64,000 bases of DNA from Modestobacter sp. VKM Ac-2986 (GCF_026967795.1 NZ_JAPVBH010000003.1:615793-679792), one strand, 5' to 3'. Positions 41,246 to 51,052 are shown, counted from the stretch's first letter. The notes: generated by a model not told the origin, from the letters alone. Numbers and translations: made by a program.

Positions 41246-41289
41246 CCCCGCTGCCCCCGCCGCGCACGCGGCGGGACCCGGCAGCGGGG
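41246..41289 (+). terminator. AAGGACCCC-type terminator/attenuator after tkt
   Basis: AAGGACCCC directly follows the tkt stop. CCCCGCTGCC pairs with GGCAGCGGGG over 10 bp, with an inner 8-bp CCCGCCGC/GCGGCGGG stem. It stands within the pentose phosphate cluster. Confidence 0.75.
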
Positions 41290-41351
41290 CCGACAGACAC
41301 TCTCCGGGCGGGGGCCCACCGGGCCCCCGCCCACCCACGAAAGGCAGTCAC

Positions 41352-42458
41352 ATGGCTCAGAACGAGAACCTCGCGAAGCTGTCCGAGACGGGGGTCGCCG
41401 TCTGGCTCGACGACCTGTCCCGTGACCTGATCCACGGCGGTGACCTGCAGAAGCTGGTCGACGAGTCCAGCGTCGTCGGCGTCACCACCAACCCGAGCAT
41501 CTTCGCCGCGGCGATCAGCGGGTCGAAGTCCTACGACGACCAGCTGCACGCCCTGGCCGTGCGCAAGGTCAGCGTCGAGGAGGCCCTGCGCACCATCACC
41601 GCCGCCGACGTCCGCGACGCCTGCGACCTGCTGAAGCCGGTCTTCGACCGCACCGGCCGCGATGGCCGTGTCTCCCTCGAGGTGGCCCCCGGGCTCGCCC
41701 ACGACGAGGACGGCACCGCCGCCGAGGCCGCCCACCTGTGGTGGCTCGTCGACCGGCCGAACCTCTTCATCAAGATCCCGGCCACGCTGGCGAGCCTGCC
41801 GGCGATCACCAGCACGATCGCCAAGGGCATCAGCGTCAACGTGACGCTGATCTTCAGCCTGGAGCGCTACAAGGCCGTCATGGAGGCCTACATCGCCGGC
41901 CTCGAGCAGCGGCTGGCCGAGGACCCGGAGGCCTCCTTCGAGGGCATCGAGTCCGTCGCCTCGTTCTTCGTGTCCCGCGTGGACACCGAGATCGACAAGC
42001 GCCTGGACGCCGCCGGCGCCGACGCCTCGCTCAAGGGCAAGGCCGGTGTCGCCAACGCCCAGCTGGCCTACCAGGCCTACGAGGAGGTCTTCTCCTCCGA
42101 CCGCTGGAAGGCGCTGGAGGCCAAGGGCGCCAGCAAGCAGCGGGCGCTGTGGGCCTCGACCGGGGTCAAGAACCCCGACTACTCCGACACGCTGTACCTG
42201 TCCGAGCTCACCGCCCCGGACACCGTCAACACCATGCCCGGCAAGACCATGCAGGCCTTCGCCGACCACGGGCAGGTCGGCACCCCGGTGCAGTCCTCCT
42301 ACGCGCAGGCCGAGAAGGTCATGGCCGACGTGGCCGCGGCCGGCATCGACTTCGACGACGTCTTCCGCGTCCTCGAGGAGGAGGCCGTGCAGAAGTTCGT
42401 CGACGCGTGGGACGAGCTGACCGGCTCGGTCAAGGAGCAGCTCGAAGACAAGAAGTGA
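41352..42458 (+). CDS. tal: transaldolase
   Basis: The product is 368 residues; GAAAGGCAG lies upstream of the ATG. The Schiff-base lysine is Lys141 in LFIKIPAT, and VTTNPSIF (44-51) is the family opening. It exchanges three-carbon units between sugar phosphates. The length suits the actinobacterial TAL class. A strong hairpin begins seven bases after its stop. Confidence 0.95.
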   Translation: MAQNENLAKLSETGVAVWLDDLSRDLIHGGDLQKLVDESSVVGVTTNPSIFAAAISGSKSYDDQLHALAVRKVSVEEALRTITAADVRDACDLLKPVFDRTGRDGRVSLEVAPGLAHDEDGTAAEAAHLWWLVDRPNLFIKIPATLASLPAITSTIAKGISVNVTLIFSLERYKAVMEAYIAGLEQRLAEDPEASFEGIESVASFFVSRVDTEIDKRLDAAGADASLKGKAGVANAQLAYQAYEEVFSSDRWKALEAKGASKQRALWASTGVKNPDYSDTLYLSELTAPDTVNTMPGKTMQAFADHGQVGTPVQSSYAQAEKVMADVAAAGIDFDDVFRVLEEEAVQKFVDAWDELTGSVKEQLEDKK

Positions 42459-42464
42459 TCCACC

Positions 42465-42500
42465 GGGGTGGTGCGTCCGGCTGACCGGACGCACCGCCCC
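42465..42500 (+). terminator. hairpin between tal and zwf
   Basis: A stem of about 16 bp (core arm GGTGCGTCCGG, one G-T wobble) closes a CTGA loop right after the tal stop. It should reduce read-through into zwf. Confidence 0.75.
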
Positions 42501-42577
42501 GCACCTCCCCTGCCGTCCGGACCGCCCCGCCGAGCCGGACGGCGGGGCACCACTGCGAGCCTCGAGGACGGAAACCG

Positions 42578-44101
42578 ATGTCCACCAACCCGTTGCGCGA
42601 CCCGCGGGACCGGCGGCTGCCCCGAGTGCCGGAGCCCTGTGCTCTGGTCGTCTTCGGGATCACCGGCGACCTGTCGCGCAAGAAGCTCCTCCCGGCCGTC
42701 TACGACCTGGCCAACCGGGGCCTGCTCCCCACCAACTTCGCGCTGCTGGGCTTCGCCCGCCGCGACTGGGGCGACTCCGAGTTCTCCGAGCTCGCCCGCT
42801 CCGCCGCCCGTGAGCACGCGCGCACCCCCTGGCGCGAGGAGGTCTGGGAGCGGCTGGCCAACAGCGTCCGCTTCGTCCAGGGCTCCTTCGACGACGACGC
42901 CGCCTTCGACGAGCTGGCCGCCAACCTCACCGAGCTCGAGGGCAGCCACGGCATCGGCGGCAACGCGGCCTTCTACCTGTCCATCCCCCCGGCCATGTTC
43001 CCCACCGTGCTCAAGCAGATGGAGCGCACCGGGATGGCCGAGAGCACGCCCGACCGCTGGCGCCGCGTGGTCGTGGAGAAGCCCTTCGGCAACGACCTGG
43101 CCTCCAGCCGCGAGCTCAACGCGCTGGTCGACTCGGTGTTCACCGCCGACGACGTCTTCCGGATCGACCACTACCTGGGCAAGGAGACGGTCCAGAACCT
43201 GCTGGCGCTGCGCTTCGCCAACGAGCTGTTCGAGCCGGTCTGGAACGGCCACCACGTCGACTCCGTGCAGATCACCATGGCCGAGGACGTCGGCATCGGC
43301 GGCCGGGCCGGCTTCTACGAGAAGACCGGCGCCGCCCGCGACGTGCTGCAGAACCACCTGCTCCAGTTGCTGGCGCTCACCGCCATGGAGGAGCCGGTTG
43401 AGTTCTCCGCCGAGGAGATCCGCACCGAGAAGCTGAAGGTGCTCCGCGCCGTGTCGGTCCCCGAGCCCGAGGACATGGAGCGCTTCGCCGTCCGCGGCCA
43501 GTACCAGCAGGGCTGGCTGGCCGGGCAGCGCGCCACCGGTTACCGCCAGGAGACCGGGGTGGCCGACGACTCCACCACCGAGACCTACGCCGCGGTCCGG
43601 CTGGGCGTGGAGACCCGGCGCTGGGCCGGCGTCCCGTTCTACCTGCGCACCGGCAAGCGGCTCCCCCGCCGGGTCACCGAGATCGCCCTGGTGTTCAAGC
43701 GGGCGCCGCACCTGCCCTTCGCGCCGACCGACACCGAGGAGCTGGGCCACAACCAGCTGGTGATCCGGGTGCAGCCCGACGAGGGCATGACGCTGAAGTT
43801 CGGCTCCAAGGTGCCCGGCAGCGTCATGGAGGTCCGCGACGTCGCGATGGACTTCCTCTACGGCGAGCAGTTCACCGAGGCCAGCCCCGAGGCCTACGAG
43901 CGGCTGCTGCTCGACGTGCTGCTGGGCGATGCCACCCTCTTCCCGCGCAACGCCGAGGTCGAGGCCTCCTGGGCGGTCATCGACCCGCTCGAGGAGTTCT
44001 GGGCCGGCACCACCCCGGCGCCCTACCGGGCCGGCGAGTGGGGCCCCCGCGCCGCCGAGGACATGCTGGCCGCCGAGGGCCGCTCGTGGCGCCGGCCGTG
44101 A
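42578..44101 (+). CDS. zwf: glucose-6-phosphate dehydrogenase
   Basis: The product is 507 residues; GAGGACGGA precedes the ATG. The NADP-binding start is VVFGITGDLSRKKL (24-37) and the substrate site is RIDHYLGKE (195-203) with the catalytic His region. It makes 6-phosphogluconolactone and NADPH. Its activity in actinobacteria depends on OpcA, encoded next. Confidence 0.96.
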   Translation: MSTNPLRDPRDRRLPRVPEPCALVVFGITGDLSRKKLLPAVYDLANRGLLPTNFALLGFARRDWGDSEFSELARSAAREHARTPWREEVWERLANSVRFVQGSFDDDAAFDELAANLTELEGSHGIGGNAAFYLSIPPAMFPTVLKQMERTGMAESTPDRWRRVVVEKPFGNDLASSRELNALVDSVFTADDVFRIDHYLGKETVQNLLALRFANELFEPVWNGHHVDSVQITMAEDVGIGGRAGFYEKTGAARDVLQNHLLQLLALTAMEEPVEFSAEEIRTEKLKVLRAVSVPEPEDMERFAVRGQYQQGWLAGQRATGYRQETGVADDSTTETYAAVRLGVETRRWAGVPFYLRTGKRLPRRVTEIALVFKRAPHLPFAPTDTEELGHNQLVIRVQPDEGMTLKFGSKVPGSVMEVRDVAMDFLYGEQFTEASPEAYERLLLDVLLGDATLFPRNAEVEASWAVIDPLEEFWAGTTPAPYRAGEWGPRAAEDMLAAEGRSWRRP

Positions 44102-44159
44102 CCGGGCCGACGACGGGCGTGACGGCCGCCGCGCACCCGACCTACGAGAGAGGCCTGTC

Positions 44160-45377
44160 GTGACGACGCTGTGGGACACCACCGGATCCGCGGTGGTCAA
44201 GGAGCTGGCCGCCCAGCGCCGCACCGGTGGCGCGGTGATGAGCGGCGTCGCGCTGACCCTGGTGGTCGTCGCCGACGAGAGCCGGGTCGCCGAGGCCGAG
44301 GAGGCCGCCAGCGCCGCCGCCGCGACCAACCCGTGCCGGCTGCTGATCGTGGTGCGCCGGCAGGTCGAGGCACCGGTGCCTCGGCTGGACGCCGAGGTCG
44401 TCGTCGGTGGGCGGCTCGGCCCGGGCGAGGCCGTGGTGATGCGGATGTACGGCCGCCTCGGTCTGCACGCGGAGTCCGTGGTGCTGCCGCTGCTGGCCGC
44501 CGACGCACCCGTGGTCACCTGGTGGCACGCACCGCCGCCGGAGCGGGTCTCCACCGACGCGCTCGGCGTGATCGCCGACCGCCGGATCAGCGACTCGTCC
44601 ATGTCCGAGGACCCGGTCGGCGCCCTGTCGGTCCGGGCCAAGGACTACGCCCCCGGCGACACCGATCTGACCTGGACCCGCAGCACGCCCTGGCGGGCGA
44701 CGCTGGCCTCGACGCTGGACTCGGTCTCCGGCCGCCGTGCCGAGGCGGTGCGGGTGCTGGGCGGTGAGGTGTCCGGCGACGTGCACAACGCGACCGCCCA
44801 GCTGGTCGCCGGCTGGCTGTCCTCCCGGTGCGACTGCGAGATCCGCGTCGTCCCGAGCACCCGCGTGCCCGGACCGGCCGGCATCGACTCGGTGACCCTG
44901 CGGCTGGACCAGGACGAGGAGGTCCGCCTGCAGGACGACCGCAAGGGTGGTGCGGTGATCCAGCAGCCGAACCGGCCCGAGGCCACGGTCGCGCTGCCGG
45001 ACCGCTCGCTCGGTGAGCTCATCGGCGAGGAGCTGCGCCGGCTGGACCAGGACGAGCCGTTCAGCGAGGCGCTGGAGGTGGTGACCGGCGAGACCGGCCT
45101 GTCCGACCGCCCCGCGCTGCGCGAGCACGTCTGGTTCGACCCGATGCGGGCCAAGCCGCCGATGGGCCAGACCCCGGGCAAGCCGGCCGGTGCCGAGCCG
45201 ACCGGTGCGGCCGCGCCGCTGCCGACCGTCCCGCCGTCCTCGGAGGGGTCCGACGACGTCGCCCAGAGCGGCGAGCACGACGACCCGGCCGACGACTCCG
45301 ACGAGCAGGCCGTGGTCCAGGACGCCGACGCACCGGCCGCGGACGCCGCGGTCAGCACGAAGGGGAGGAAGCGATGA
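44160..45377 (+). CDS. opcA: glucose-6-phosphate dehydrogenase assembly protein OpcA
   Basis: The product is 405 residues. The GTG has GAGAGAGG seven bases upstream. The OpcA domain shows VVTWWHAPPP, DLTWTRSTPWRATLAS and VTLRLDQDEEVRLQD; the last ~90 residues form an acidic, Pro/Ala-rich tail. OpcA binds and activates the adjacent G6PDH. Its stop overlaps the pgl start (ATGA). Confidence 0.93.
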   Translation: MTTLWDTTGSAVVKELAAQRRTGGAVMSGVALTLVVVADESRVAEAEEAASAAAATNPCRLLIVVRRQVEAPVPRLDAEVVVGGRLGPGEAVVMRMYGRLGLHAESVVLPLLAADAPVVTWWHAPPPERVSTDALGVIADRRISDSSMSEDPVGALSVRAKDYAPGDTDLTWTRSTPWRATLASTLDSVSGRRAEAVRVLGGEVSGDVHNATAQLVAGWLSSRCDCEIRVVPSTRVPGPAGIDSVTLRLDQDEEVRLQDDRKGGAVIQQPNRPEATVALPDRSLGELIGEELRRLDQDEPFSEALEVVTGETGLSDRPALREHVWFDPMRAKPPMGQTPGKPAGAEPTGAAAPLPTVPPSSEGSDDVAQSGEHDDPADDSDEQAVVQDADAPAADAAVSTKGRKR

Positions 45378-46186
45378 GCCAGGAGTCCCCCGGCGACCAG
45401 GTCGACGAGGCGCTGGCCGACGCCGGCCTGCCCACCCCCGACGTGGTCGTCGAGCCCGACGCCGACACCCTCGCCCGCTCGGTGGCCTCCGCGCTGGTCG
45501 CGCGGCTGGCCGCCGCCCAGGCGGTGCACGGGACGGCGTCGGTGGTGCTCACCGGCGGCGGGATCGGCACCGCCGTGCTGCAGCGGGTCGCCGCGCTGGC
45601 CGCCGAGCCCGAGCGGGAGGTCGTCGACTGGACCGCCGTGCACGTCTGGTGGGGCGACGAGCGCTGGGTGCCCGTCGACCACCCGGACCGCAACGAGCTC
45701 GGTGCCCAGCAGGCGCTGCTGGACCACGTCACGGTCGACCCCGAGAAGGTGCACCCGATGCCCTCCTCCGACGCCGGCTACGACTCACCGGAGGAGGCGG
45801 CGGCCTGGTACGCCGAGCAGCTCGCGGCCGTCGCCGAGGACGGCGGTGCCGTGCCGCGGATCGACGTGCTGTTGCTGGGGATGGGGCCCGAGGGCCACGT
45901 GGCCTCGATCTTCCCCGACTCCCCCGCCGCCACCGACGAGCGCCCGGTCGTGGCGGTGCGGGACTGCCTGAAGCCGCCGCCGACCCGGGTGAGCCTCGGC
46001 TTCTCGGCGATCACCGCGGCCGAGGAGGTCTGGCTGCTGGTCAGCGGCGAGGGCAAGGCCGAGGCCGTGGCCCGGGCCCTGGGCGGCGCCGAGCCGGTCG
46101 ACCTCCCGGCCGCCGGTGCCCGCGGCCGGCAGGCCACCCGCTGGCTGCTCGACGAGGCGGCGGCGAGCCGGCTCCCCCGGGGCTGA
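45374..46186 (+). CDS. pgl: 6-phosphogluconolactonase
   Basis: The product is 270 residues, start overlapping opcA, with GGGGAGGAAG as ribosome-binding site (inside opcA). Typical words are VVLTGGGIGTAVL, WWGDERWVP, LLLGMGPEGHVASIFP and LPAAGARGRQATRWLLD. It hydrolyses the product of zwf. It ends the cluster and is followed by an exceptionally long hairpin. Confidence 0.93.
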   Translation: MSQESPGDQVDEALADAGLPTPDVVVEPDADTLARSVASALVARLAAAQAVHGTASVVLTGGGIGTAVLQRVAALAAEPEREVVDWTAVHVWWGDERWVPVDHPDRNELGAQQALLDHVTVDPEKVHPMPSSDAGYDSPEEAAAWYAEQLAAVAEDGGAVPRIDVLLLGMGPEGHVASIFPDSPAATDERPVVAVRDCLKPPPTRVSLGFSAITAAEEVWLLVSGEGKAEAVARALGGAEPVDLPAAGARGRQATRWLLDEAAASRLPRG

Positions 46187-46196
46187 CCCGCCCCAC

Positions 46197-46252
46197 GACG
46201 ACACCGGCCCGGTCACCCCAGCTGCTCATGGGGTGACCGGGCCGGTGTCGTC
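46197..46252. terminator. 24-bp perfect terminator after pgl
   Basis: A perfect stem of about 24 bp (arm CGACACCGGCCCGGTCACCC and on) closes an 8-base loop, 11 bases after the pgl stop and facing the convergent rbpA gene. It may work in both directions. Confidence 0.85.
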
Positions 46253-46258
46253 CCGGCT

Positions 46259-46303
46259 CCGTCCAGAGGCTCGCCCCGAGCTCGCGAGGGACGAGGAGGA
46301 CGG
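46259..46303 (-). terminator. AAGGACCCC-type terminator after rbpA
   Basis: On the minus strand, CGAAGGACCCC follows the rbpA stop; CCGTCC pairs with GGACGG and an inner CTCGTCCC/GGGGCGAG stem (one wobble) lies within. A member of the repeated family. Confidence 0.6.
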
Positions 46304-46312
46304 GGTCCTTCG

Positions 46313-46654
46313 TCAGGCGCCCCGGCGGGCCCGCAGCCGGGTCAGCGCCTCCTGGAGGAGGGCGTCACCGTCCTCGTCGGAGCGGCGCTCCCGCACGTAG
46401 GCCAGGTGCGTCTTGTACGGCTCCGTCCGCGGTGCGGGCGGCGGGTTCTGCTGGTCGGTGCCGGCCGGCAGCCCGCAGCGCGGGCAGTCCCAGCAGTCCG
46501 GCACCTCGATGTCGGCCGCGAAGGCGATCCGCGACTCGTGTCCGTTCGCACACCAATAGCCGACCCGGGTGCGAGGTGCCGTCTCGCCCCGTTCGACCTC
46601 ACCCATCGGCCCTGCACCGACCCGGCTCCCCCGGATCGCGTTCCCTCCAGCCAC
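46313..46654 (-). CDS. rbpA: RNA polymerase-binding protein RbpA
   Basis: The product is 113 residues. The GTG start has AGGGGGG six bases upstream and gives the standard N-terminus with AIRGSRVGAGPMGE. The zinc-ribbon-like core has WCANGHES and CWDCPRCGLPAG; the C-terminus PYKTHLAYVRERRS is the basic linker/sigma-interaction region. RbpA is an actinobacterial transcription factor that stabilises the open complex with group 1/2 sigma factors. Confidence 0.95.
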   Translation of the reverse strand: MAGGNAIRGSRVGAGPMGEVERGETAPRTRVGYWCANGHESRIAFAADIEVPDCWDCPRCGLPAGTDQQNPPPAPRTEPYKTHLAYVRERRSDEDGDALLQEALTRLRARRGA

Positions 46655-46710
46655 GAGCGGCCCCCCTGATCGTCGCCACGTCGCGGTGACTGAGTGATCA
46701 CCGCGCGCGC

Positions 46711-46716
46711 AGTCTA
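46711..46716 (-). promoter_or_regulatory. candidate -10 (TAGACT) for rbpA
   Basis: On the minus strand TAGACT fits TANNNT, 57 bases before the GTG of rbpA. A GTGATCAC palindrome lies just downstream in the leader (46694-46701). Confidence 0.4.
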
Positions 46717-46814
46717 GGGCCTGGGAGGGCGCCGCAGGTCACGATCCGGCCTCCCCCGGTACCGGGACCAGACCGTCCGCGATGGCGACCGATCGACGGG
46801 GGCAGCGCCGTTCC

Positions 46815-46870
46815 GGCCCCCTCGCAGGGTCCCGCCGCGAGCGGAGCGAGTGGTGGGGCGCGAGGGGGTC
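46815..46870 (-). terminator. AAGGACCCC-type terminator after secG
   Basis: CGAAGGACCCC follows the secG stop on the minus strand. CCCCCTCGC pairs with GCGAGGGGG over 9 bp and the stem can be extended by two pairs. Confidence 0.7.
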
Positions 46871-46875
46871 CTTCG

Positions 46876-47106
46876 TCAGGCCTTGATCAGGATCCCGAGG
46901 CCGACGATGCAGATCGTCCACAGCAGGCCGGCGAACACGGTCAGCCGGTTGAGGTTCTTCTCGACCACGGAGCTGCCGGACAGCTGCGAGGAGACGGCGC
47001 CACCGAACATCGAGGACAGCCCACCGCCCTTGCCGCGGTGCAGCAGGATGAGCACGATCAGCAGGACGCTGGTCAGCGCCAGCAGCACGTTGAGGAACAG
47101 TTCCAT
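46876..47106 (-). CDS. secG: preprotein translocase subunit SecG
   Basis: The product is 76 residues; GGAGACGG lies upstream of the ATG at 47106. Two membrane helices (about 3-20 and 53-72) flank the family loop LHRGKGGGLSSMFGG. It is part of SecYEG. The usual actinobacterial order gap-pgk-tpiA-secG is interrupted here by a solute-binding protein gene. Confidence 0.93.
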   Translation of the reverse strand: MELFLNVLLALTSVLLIVLILLHRGKGGGLSSMFGGAVSSQLSGSSVVEKNLNRLTVFAGLLWTICIVGLGILIKA

Positions 47107-47182
47107 CGTCGTCCGTCTCCTGTCCTCTGCCCACGCCGGCGGGTGAGGTTCCACCCACGTGGTCCGGGGCTCTCAGCGGACC

Positions 47183-47188
47183 AGCCTA
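47183..47188 (-). promoter_or_regulatory. candidate -10 (TAGGCT) for secG
   Basis: TAGGCT on the minus strand within CCGTTAGGCTG, the same word that occurs upstream of gap; transcription would start about 70 bases before secG. Confidence 0.4.
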
Positions 47189-47231
47189 ACGGACGGCGCG
47201 GCCGGTCCGGCCGACCCGCCGCAGGGCGGGG

Positions 47232-49001
47232 TCAGCCGATGCCGGCGGTGGCGACGTCGTAGCTGCCGTAGGGCTGCATGACCACGCCGTTGCGCAGCCG
47301 CTGCCCGGCGAGCAGCTGAACCCGGGTCTCGGCCAGCGGCACGTAGGCCGCGGTCTGCCGCACCGCGTCGGCCACCTGCCGCCATGCGTCGACGGCGACG
47401 ACCGGGTCGGTGGCCGCCCGGGCGGCGTCGACGAGGCCGTTGACGCCGGGGTCGTCGAGCCGGGCGTAGTTGGTGTTGCCCAGTCCCCGGATGGACCGGC
47501 CGTCGACCAGCGGCACCAGGAACGAGGCGGCGGTCGGGAAGTCGGCGGTCCAGGTGGCCAGCACCAGGCCGTACCCGGCGGCGGTGACCGTGTCGGGGTT
47601 GCTGATGTCGGAGTAGTAGGTGCTCGGGTCCAGCGGCCGCACCTCGGCGGTGATGTCGACCTCGGCGAGCTCGGTGGCCAGCACCTCGGCGACCTGGACG
47701 CTGGCGGGCACGTCGGGCACGGCCAGCACGGTCTCGAAGCCCTCGGGCCGCCCGCAGGCGGTCAAGGCCGCGCGGGCCGCGGCGGCGTCGGGCTGCGGGT
47801 CGCCCTCGGCCGGGCCGTCGGCCACCGCCCGCGGCCACAGCACCGAGGTGCGCTCGGCGTTGCCCGGGCCCTGCAGCGCCTCCTGGACCGCACCGCGGTC
47901 GACGACGGCGGCCACCGCGGCGCGGCAGTCGCGGTTCTCCATGGGCGACACCGACGTCGGCAGCGCCAGGAGCCGGACCGCCCCGGTGGTCAGGTCGTCG
48001 ATCCGCCCGGCCAGTGCGTCGTCGGCGAGCCGGCTGGTGGTGGCCTGCTGCACCCCGGTGCCGGACAGGTCGAGGTCGGCGGAGCCGGCGAGGAGCGCCT
48101 GGTCGCGGGCCACGCCGGACAGCCCGGTGCGCACCAGCACCGCGTCGGGCAGCGCCGTCCGGACGTCGTCGGTGGCCGGGTCCCACTGCGGGTTGCGCTC
48201 CAGGGCGATGCCGGTCTGGGCGTCCACCGAGGTGATCATGTACGGCCCGGAGCTGATCGGGTCGTCGCCGTAGGCCCCGCCGGTGTCGTTCTCGGCCGGC
48301 ACCGGGCTGCTGGAGGGCAGCGCCATCACGAACGGGAAGTCCGGCGTCGGGGTGGTCAGGGTGAACACGATCGTGCGGTCGTCGGGGGTGGTGACCGACC
48401 GCAGCCCCAGCCGGTCGGCCGTCTCGTCCTGGTAGGGCCCCGGGTAGGGGTCGGCCTCGTCGTCGAGCAGGTCGACGACGTAGGTGGGCCCGCCGACGAC
48501 GACCTCGGAGGCGAAGGACCGCTCGATGCCGTACTTGACGTCGCGGGAGGTGATCGGCCGGCCGGTCTCGAACCGGACGCCCTCGCGGAGGGTGAAGGTC
48601 CAGGTGCGGCCACCGTCGGGCGTGGTGCCCAGGTCGGTGGCCAGGTCGGGCACGAGCTCGTCCGTCCGGCCCGGTGCCGAGGAGTAGGTGACCAGGGTGC
48701 GGGTGTAGAGCCGCATCAGGTTCCAGACGCCGGTGGCGTAGGAGCGCTGCGGGTCGAGGCTGTCGACCTGGCCGGCGACCACCCGCAGGGTGCCCCCGGG
48801 GACGTCGGACGGCGCCCGGACGCCGGTCACGCCGCTGCCGGGGTCACCGGCCTGGGTGGGCACCGCGGCGACGCCGGTGTTGCTGCCGCTGCACCCGGTG
48901 AGCACCGCCAGGGCCGCGACGACGGACAGCACGACGGCCGACCGTCGCACCCCCGCGGGAGAGGTGCGGCCGATCGGCCGTCGTCCGGTGCTGTACGTCA
49001 A
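47232..49001 (-). CDS. family 5 extracellular solute-binding lipoprotein
   Basis: The product is 589 residues from a TTG at 49001; a GTG at 48950 (VRRSAVVLS) is an equally good alternative. The lipobox VLTGC anchors it to the membrane. The peptide/nickel-binding (SBP_bac_5) pattern is clear: GGTLRVVAGQVDSLDPQ, WTFTLREGVRFETGRPITSRDVKYGIERSF and the late LDDPGVNGLVDAARAATDP. Such proteins usually feed oligopeptide or other ABC importers, but no permease or ATPase gene is adjacent. It stands between tpiA and secG. Confidence 0.88.
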   Translation of the reverse strand: MTYSTGRRPIGRTSPAGVRRSAVVLSVVAALAVLTGCSGSNTGVAAVPTQAGDPGSGVTGVRAPSDVPGGTLRVVAGQVDSLDPQRSYATGVWNLMRLYTRTLVTYSSAPGRTDELVPDLATDLGTTPDGGRTWTFTLREGVRFETGRPITSRDVKYGIERSFASEVVVGGPTYVVDLLDDEADPYPGPYQDETADRLGLRSVTTPDDRTIVFTLTTPTPDFPFVMALPSSSPVPAENDTGGAYGDDPISSGPYMITSVDAQTGIALERNPQWDPATDDVRTALPDAVLVRTGLSGVARDQALLAGSADLDLSGTGVQQATTSRLADDALAGRIDDLTTGAVRLLALPTSVSPMENRDCRAAVAAVVDRGAVQEALQGPGNAERTSVLWPRAVADGPAEGDPQPDAAAARAALTACGRPEGFETVLAVPDVPASVQVAEVLATELAEVDITAEVRPLDPSTYYSDISNPDTVTAAGYGLVLATWTADFPTAASFLVPLVDGRSIRGLGNTNYARLDDPGVNGLVDAARAATDPVVAVDAWRQVADAVRQTAAYVPLAETRVQLLAGQRLRNGVVMQPYGSYDVATAGIG

Positions 49002-49038
49002 CGTGGCTGCTGCTCCACCCGGTCGGTGCCGGCAGGGG

Positions 49039-49848
49039 TCAGCTGACCTCGGCGGCGGTTCGACAGATCTGCGCGAACTGGTCGGCGTCCAGGCTGGCCC
49101 CGCCGACGAGCGCGCCGTCGACGTCCGGACCGGCGAGGATCCCGGCCGTGTTGTCGGCCTTCACCGAACCCCCGTAGAGGATACGGACGGCAGCGGCCAG
49201 CTCCGGGCCGTGGCTCTCGGCGAGCCGTGCCCGCAGCGCCCCACAGACCTCCTGCGCATCATCGGGGGTCGCGACCTCGCCGGTGCCGATGGCCCAGACC
49301 GGCTCGTAGGCGATGACCAGCTGCTGGAGCTGGTCGGCGGTGAGGCCGTCCAGCGCCCGGTCGAGCTGGGCGGTGCAGTGCGACACCTGCGCACCCTCCC
49401 GCCGGACGTCGAGCCCCTCGCCCACGCACAGCAGGGGCACCAGCCCGTGCCGCAGTGCTGCCTGGACCTTGGCGGCGACGACCGCGTCGTCCTCACCGTG
49501 CAGCGTGCGCCGCTCGGAGTGGCCGACCAGGACGTACCGGCAGGCCAGCGCGGCGAGCATCGCCCCGCTGACGTCACCGGTGTAGGCGCCGCCGTCCTGT
49601 GCCGAGAGGTCCTGTGCGCCGTAGCCGATCTCCAGCTTGTCGCCGGCCACCAGCGTCTGCACGCTGCGCAGCGCGGTGAACGGCGGGACGACGACGACCT
49701 CGGCCGCCTCGAGCTGCGGGTCGGTGAGCGAGAAGGCCAGCTTCTGCACCAGCCCGATCGCCTCGAGGTGCGTGAGGTTCATCTTCCAGTTGCCGGCGAT
49801 CAGCGGGCGCCGGCCCTCCCGGACCGGGGTCGCCTTGGTGCGTGCCAT
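49039..49848 (-). CDS. tpiA: triosephosphate isomerase
   Basis: The product is 269 residues. Catalytic residues are Lys22 (GNWKMN), His110 (VGHSERR) and Glu182 ([11 protein letters not shown]). The short gap after pgk (11 bases) indicates one transcript gap-pgk-tpiA. Confidence 0.96.
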   Translation of the reverse strand: MARTKATPVREGRRPLIAGNWKMNLTHLEAIGLVQKLAFSLTDPQLEAAEVVVVPPFTALRSVQTLVAGDKLEIGYGAQDLSAQDGGAYTGDVSGAMLAALACRYVLVGHSERRTLHGEDDAVVAAKVQAALRHGLVPLLCVGEGLDVRREGAQVSHCTAQLDRALDGLTADQLQQLVIAYEPVWAIGTGEVATPDDAQEVCGALRARLAESHGPELAAAVRILYGGSVKADNTAGILAGPDVDGALVGGASLDADQFAQICRTAAEVS

Positions 49849-49859
49849 CGTCGGCGGCC

Positions 49860-51052
49860 TCAGTCGGCCAGGACCGCGAGGCCGGGGAGCTCCCGGCCCT
49901 CGAGGAACTCGAGCGAAGCCCCGCCACCGGTGCTGATGTGCCCGTAGGCGGCCTCGTCGAGCCCGAGCGTGCGCACGGACGCGGCCGAGTCACCGCCACC
50001 GACCACCGACAGCCCGTCGACGGCGGCCACGGCCTGCGCGACGCCCCGGGTGCCGGCCTGGAAGGGGGCCAGCTCGAAGACGCCGACCGGGCCGTTCCAG
50101 AACACGGTGCGGGCACCGGCGAGCTGCTCGGTGAACAGCTCGATGCTGCGCGGCCCGATGTCCAGGCACTCCTCGTCGGCCGGGATCGCGTCGAAGGGCA
50201 CGACCCGCGTCGTGGCCTCGGCGCTGAACTCGGTGGCGCTGACCAGGTCCACCGGCAGCACGATCCGGTCACCGGCCTCGGCCAGCAGCCGGCGGCAGGT
50301 GTCGACCTGGTCGGCCTCCAGCAGCGACTTCCCGACCTCCAGGCCCTGGGCGGCCAGGAAGGTGTAGGTCATCCCGCCGCCGATCAGGAGCTTGTCGACC
50401 CGGGGCAGCAGCGCCTCGATGACACCGAGCTTGTCGCTGACCTTCGAGCCGCCGAGCACGACCACGTAGGGGCGCTCGGGGCTCTCGGTCAGCCGGGTGA
50501 GCACGTCGAGCTCCCGGGCGACCAGCCGGCCCGCCGCGTGCGGCAGCCGCAGCGCGACGTCGTACACCGAGGCGTGCTTGCGGTGCACGGCGCCGAACGC
50601 GTCGTCGACGTAGAGGTCGGCCAGGGCGGCCAGCCGGTCGGCCAGCTCACCGCGGACGGCGTCGTCCTTGGAGGTCTCGGCGGCCTCGAAGCGGACGTTC
50701 TCCAGCATCAGCACGTCGCCGTCGGCGAGCCCGGCCACCTTCGCGGTGGCGTCGGTGCCGGCGACGTCGCCGGCCAGGGTCACCGGGGCCCCGAGCATCT
50801 CGCCCAGCCGGGCGGCGACCGGGGCGAGGGAGAACTGCGGGTCAGGGGCGCCCTTGGGGCGGCCCAGGTGGGCGGCCACGACGACGCGTGCACCGGCGGC
50901 CTGCAGGGCCTGCAGCGTGGGCAGGCTGGCGCGGATCCGGCCGTCGTCGGTGATCGCGCCGGTCTTCTTGTCCAGCGGGACGTTCAGGTCGGCGCGCAGC
51001 AGCACGCGCCGACCCGAGACCCCGTCGGCGATGAGCTCGTCGACGGATCGCA

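Noticed and set aside
38874..42494. 1200-codon open frame on the minus strand opposite tkt and tal
   Set aside because: Low-complexity Gly/Val/Asp/His-rich translation; the plus strand encodes intact transketolase and transaldolase.
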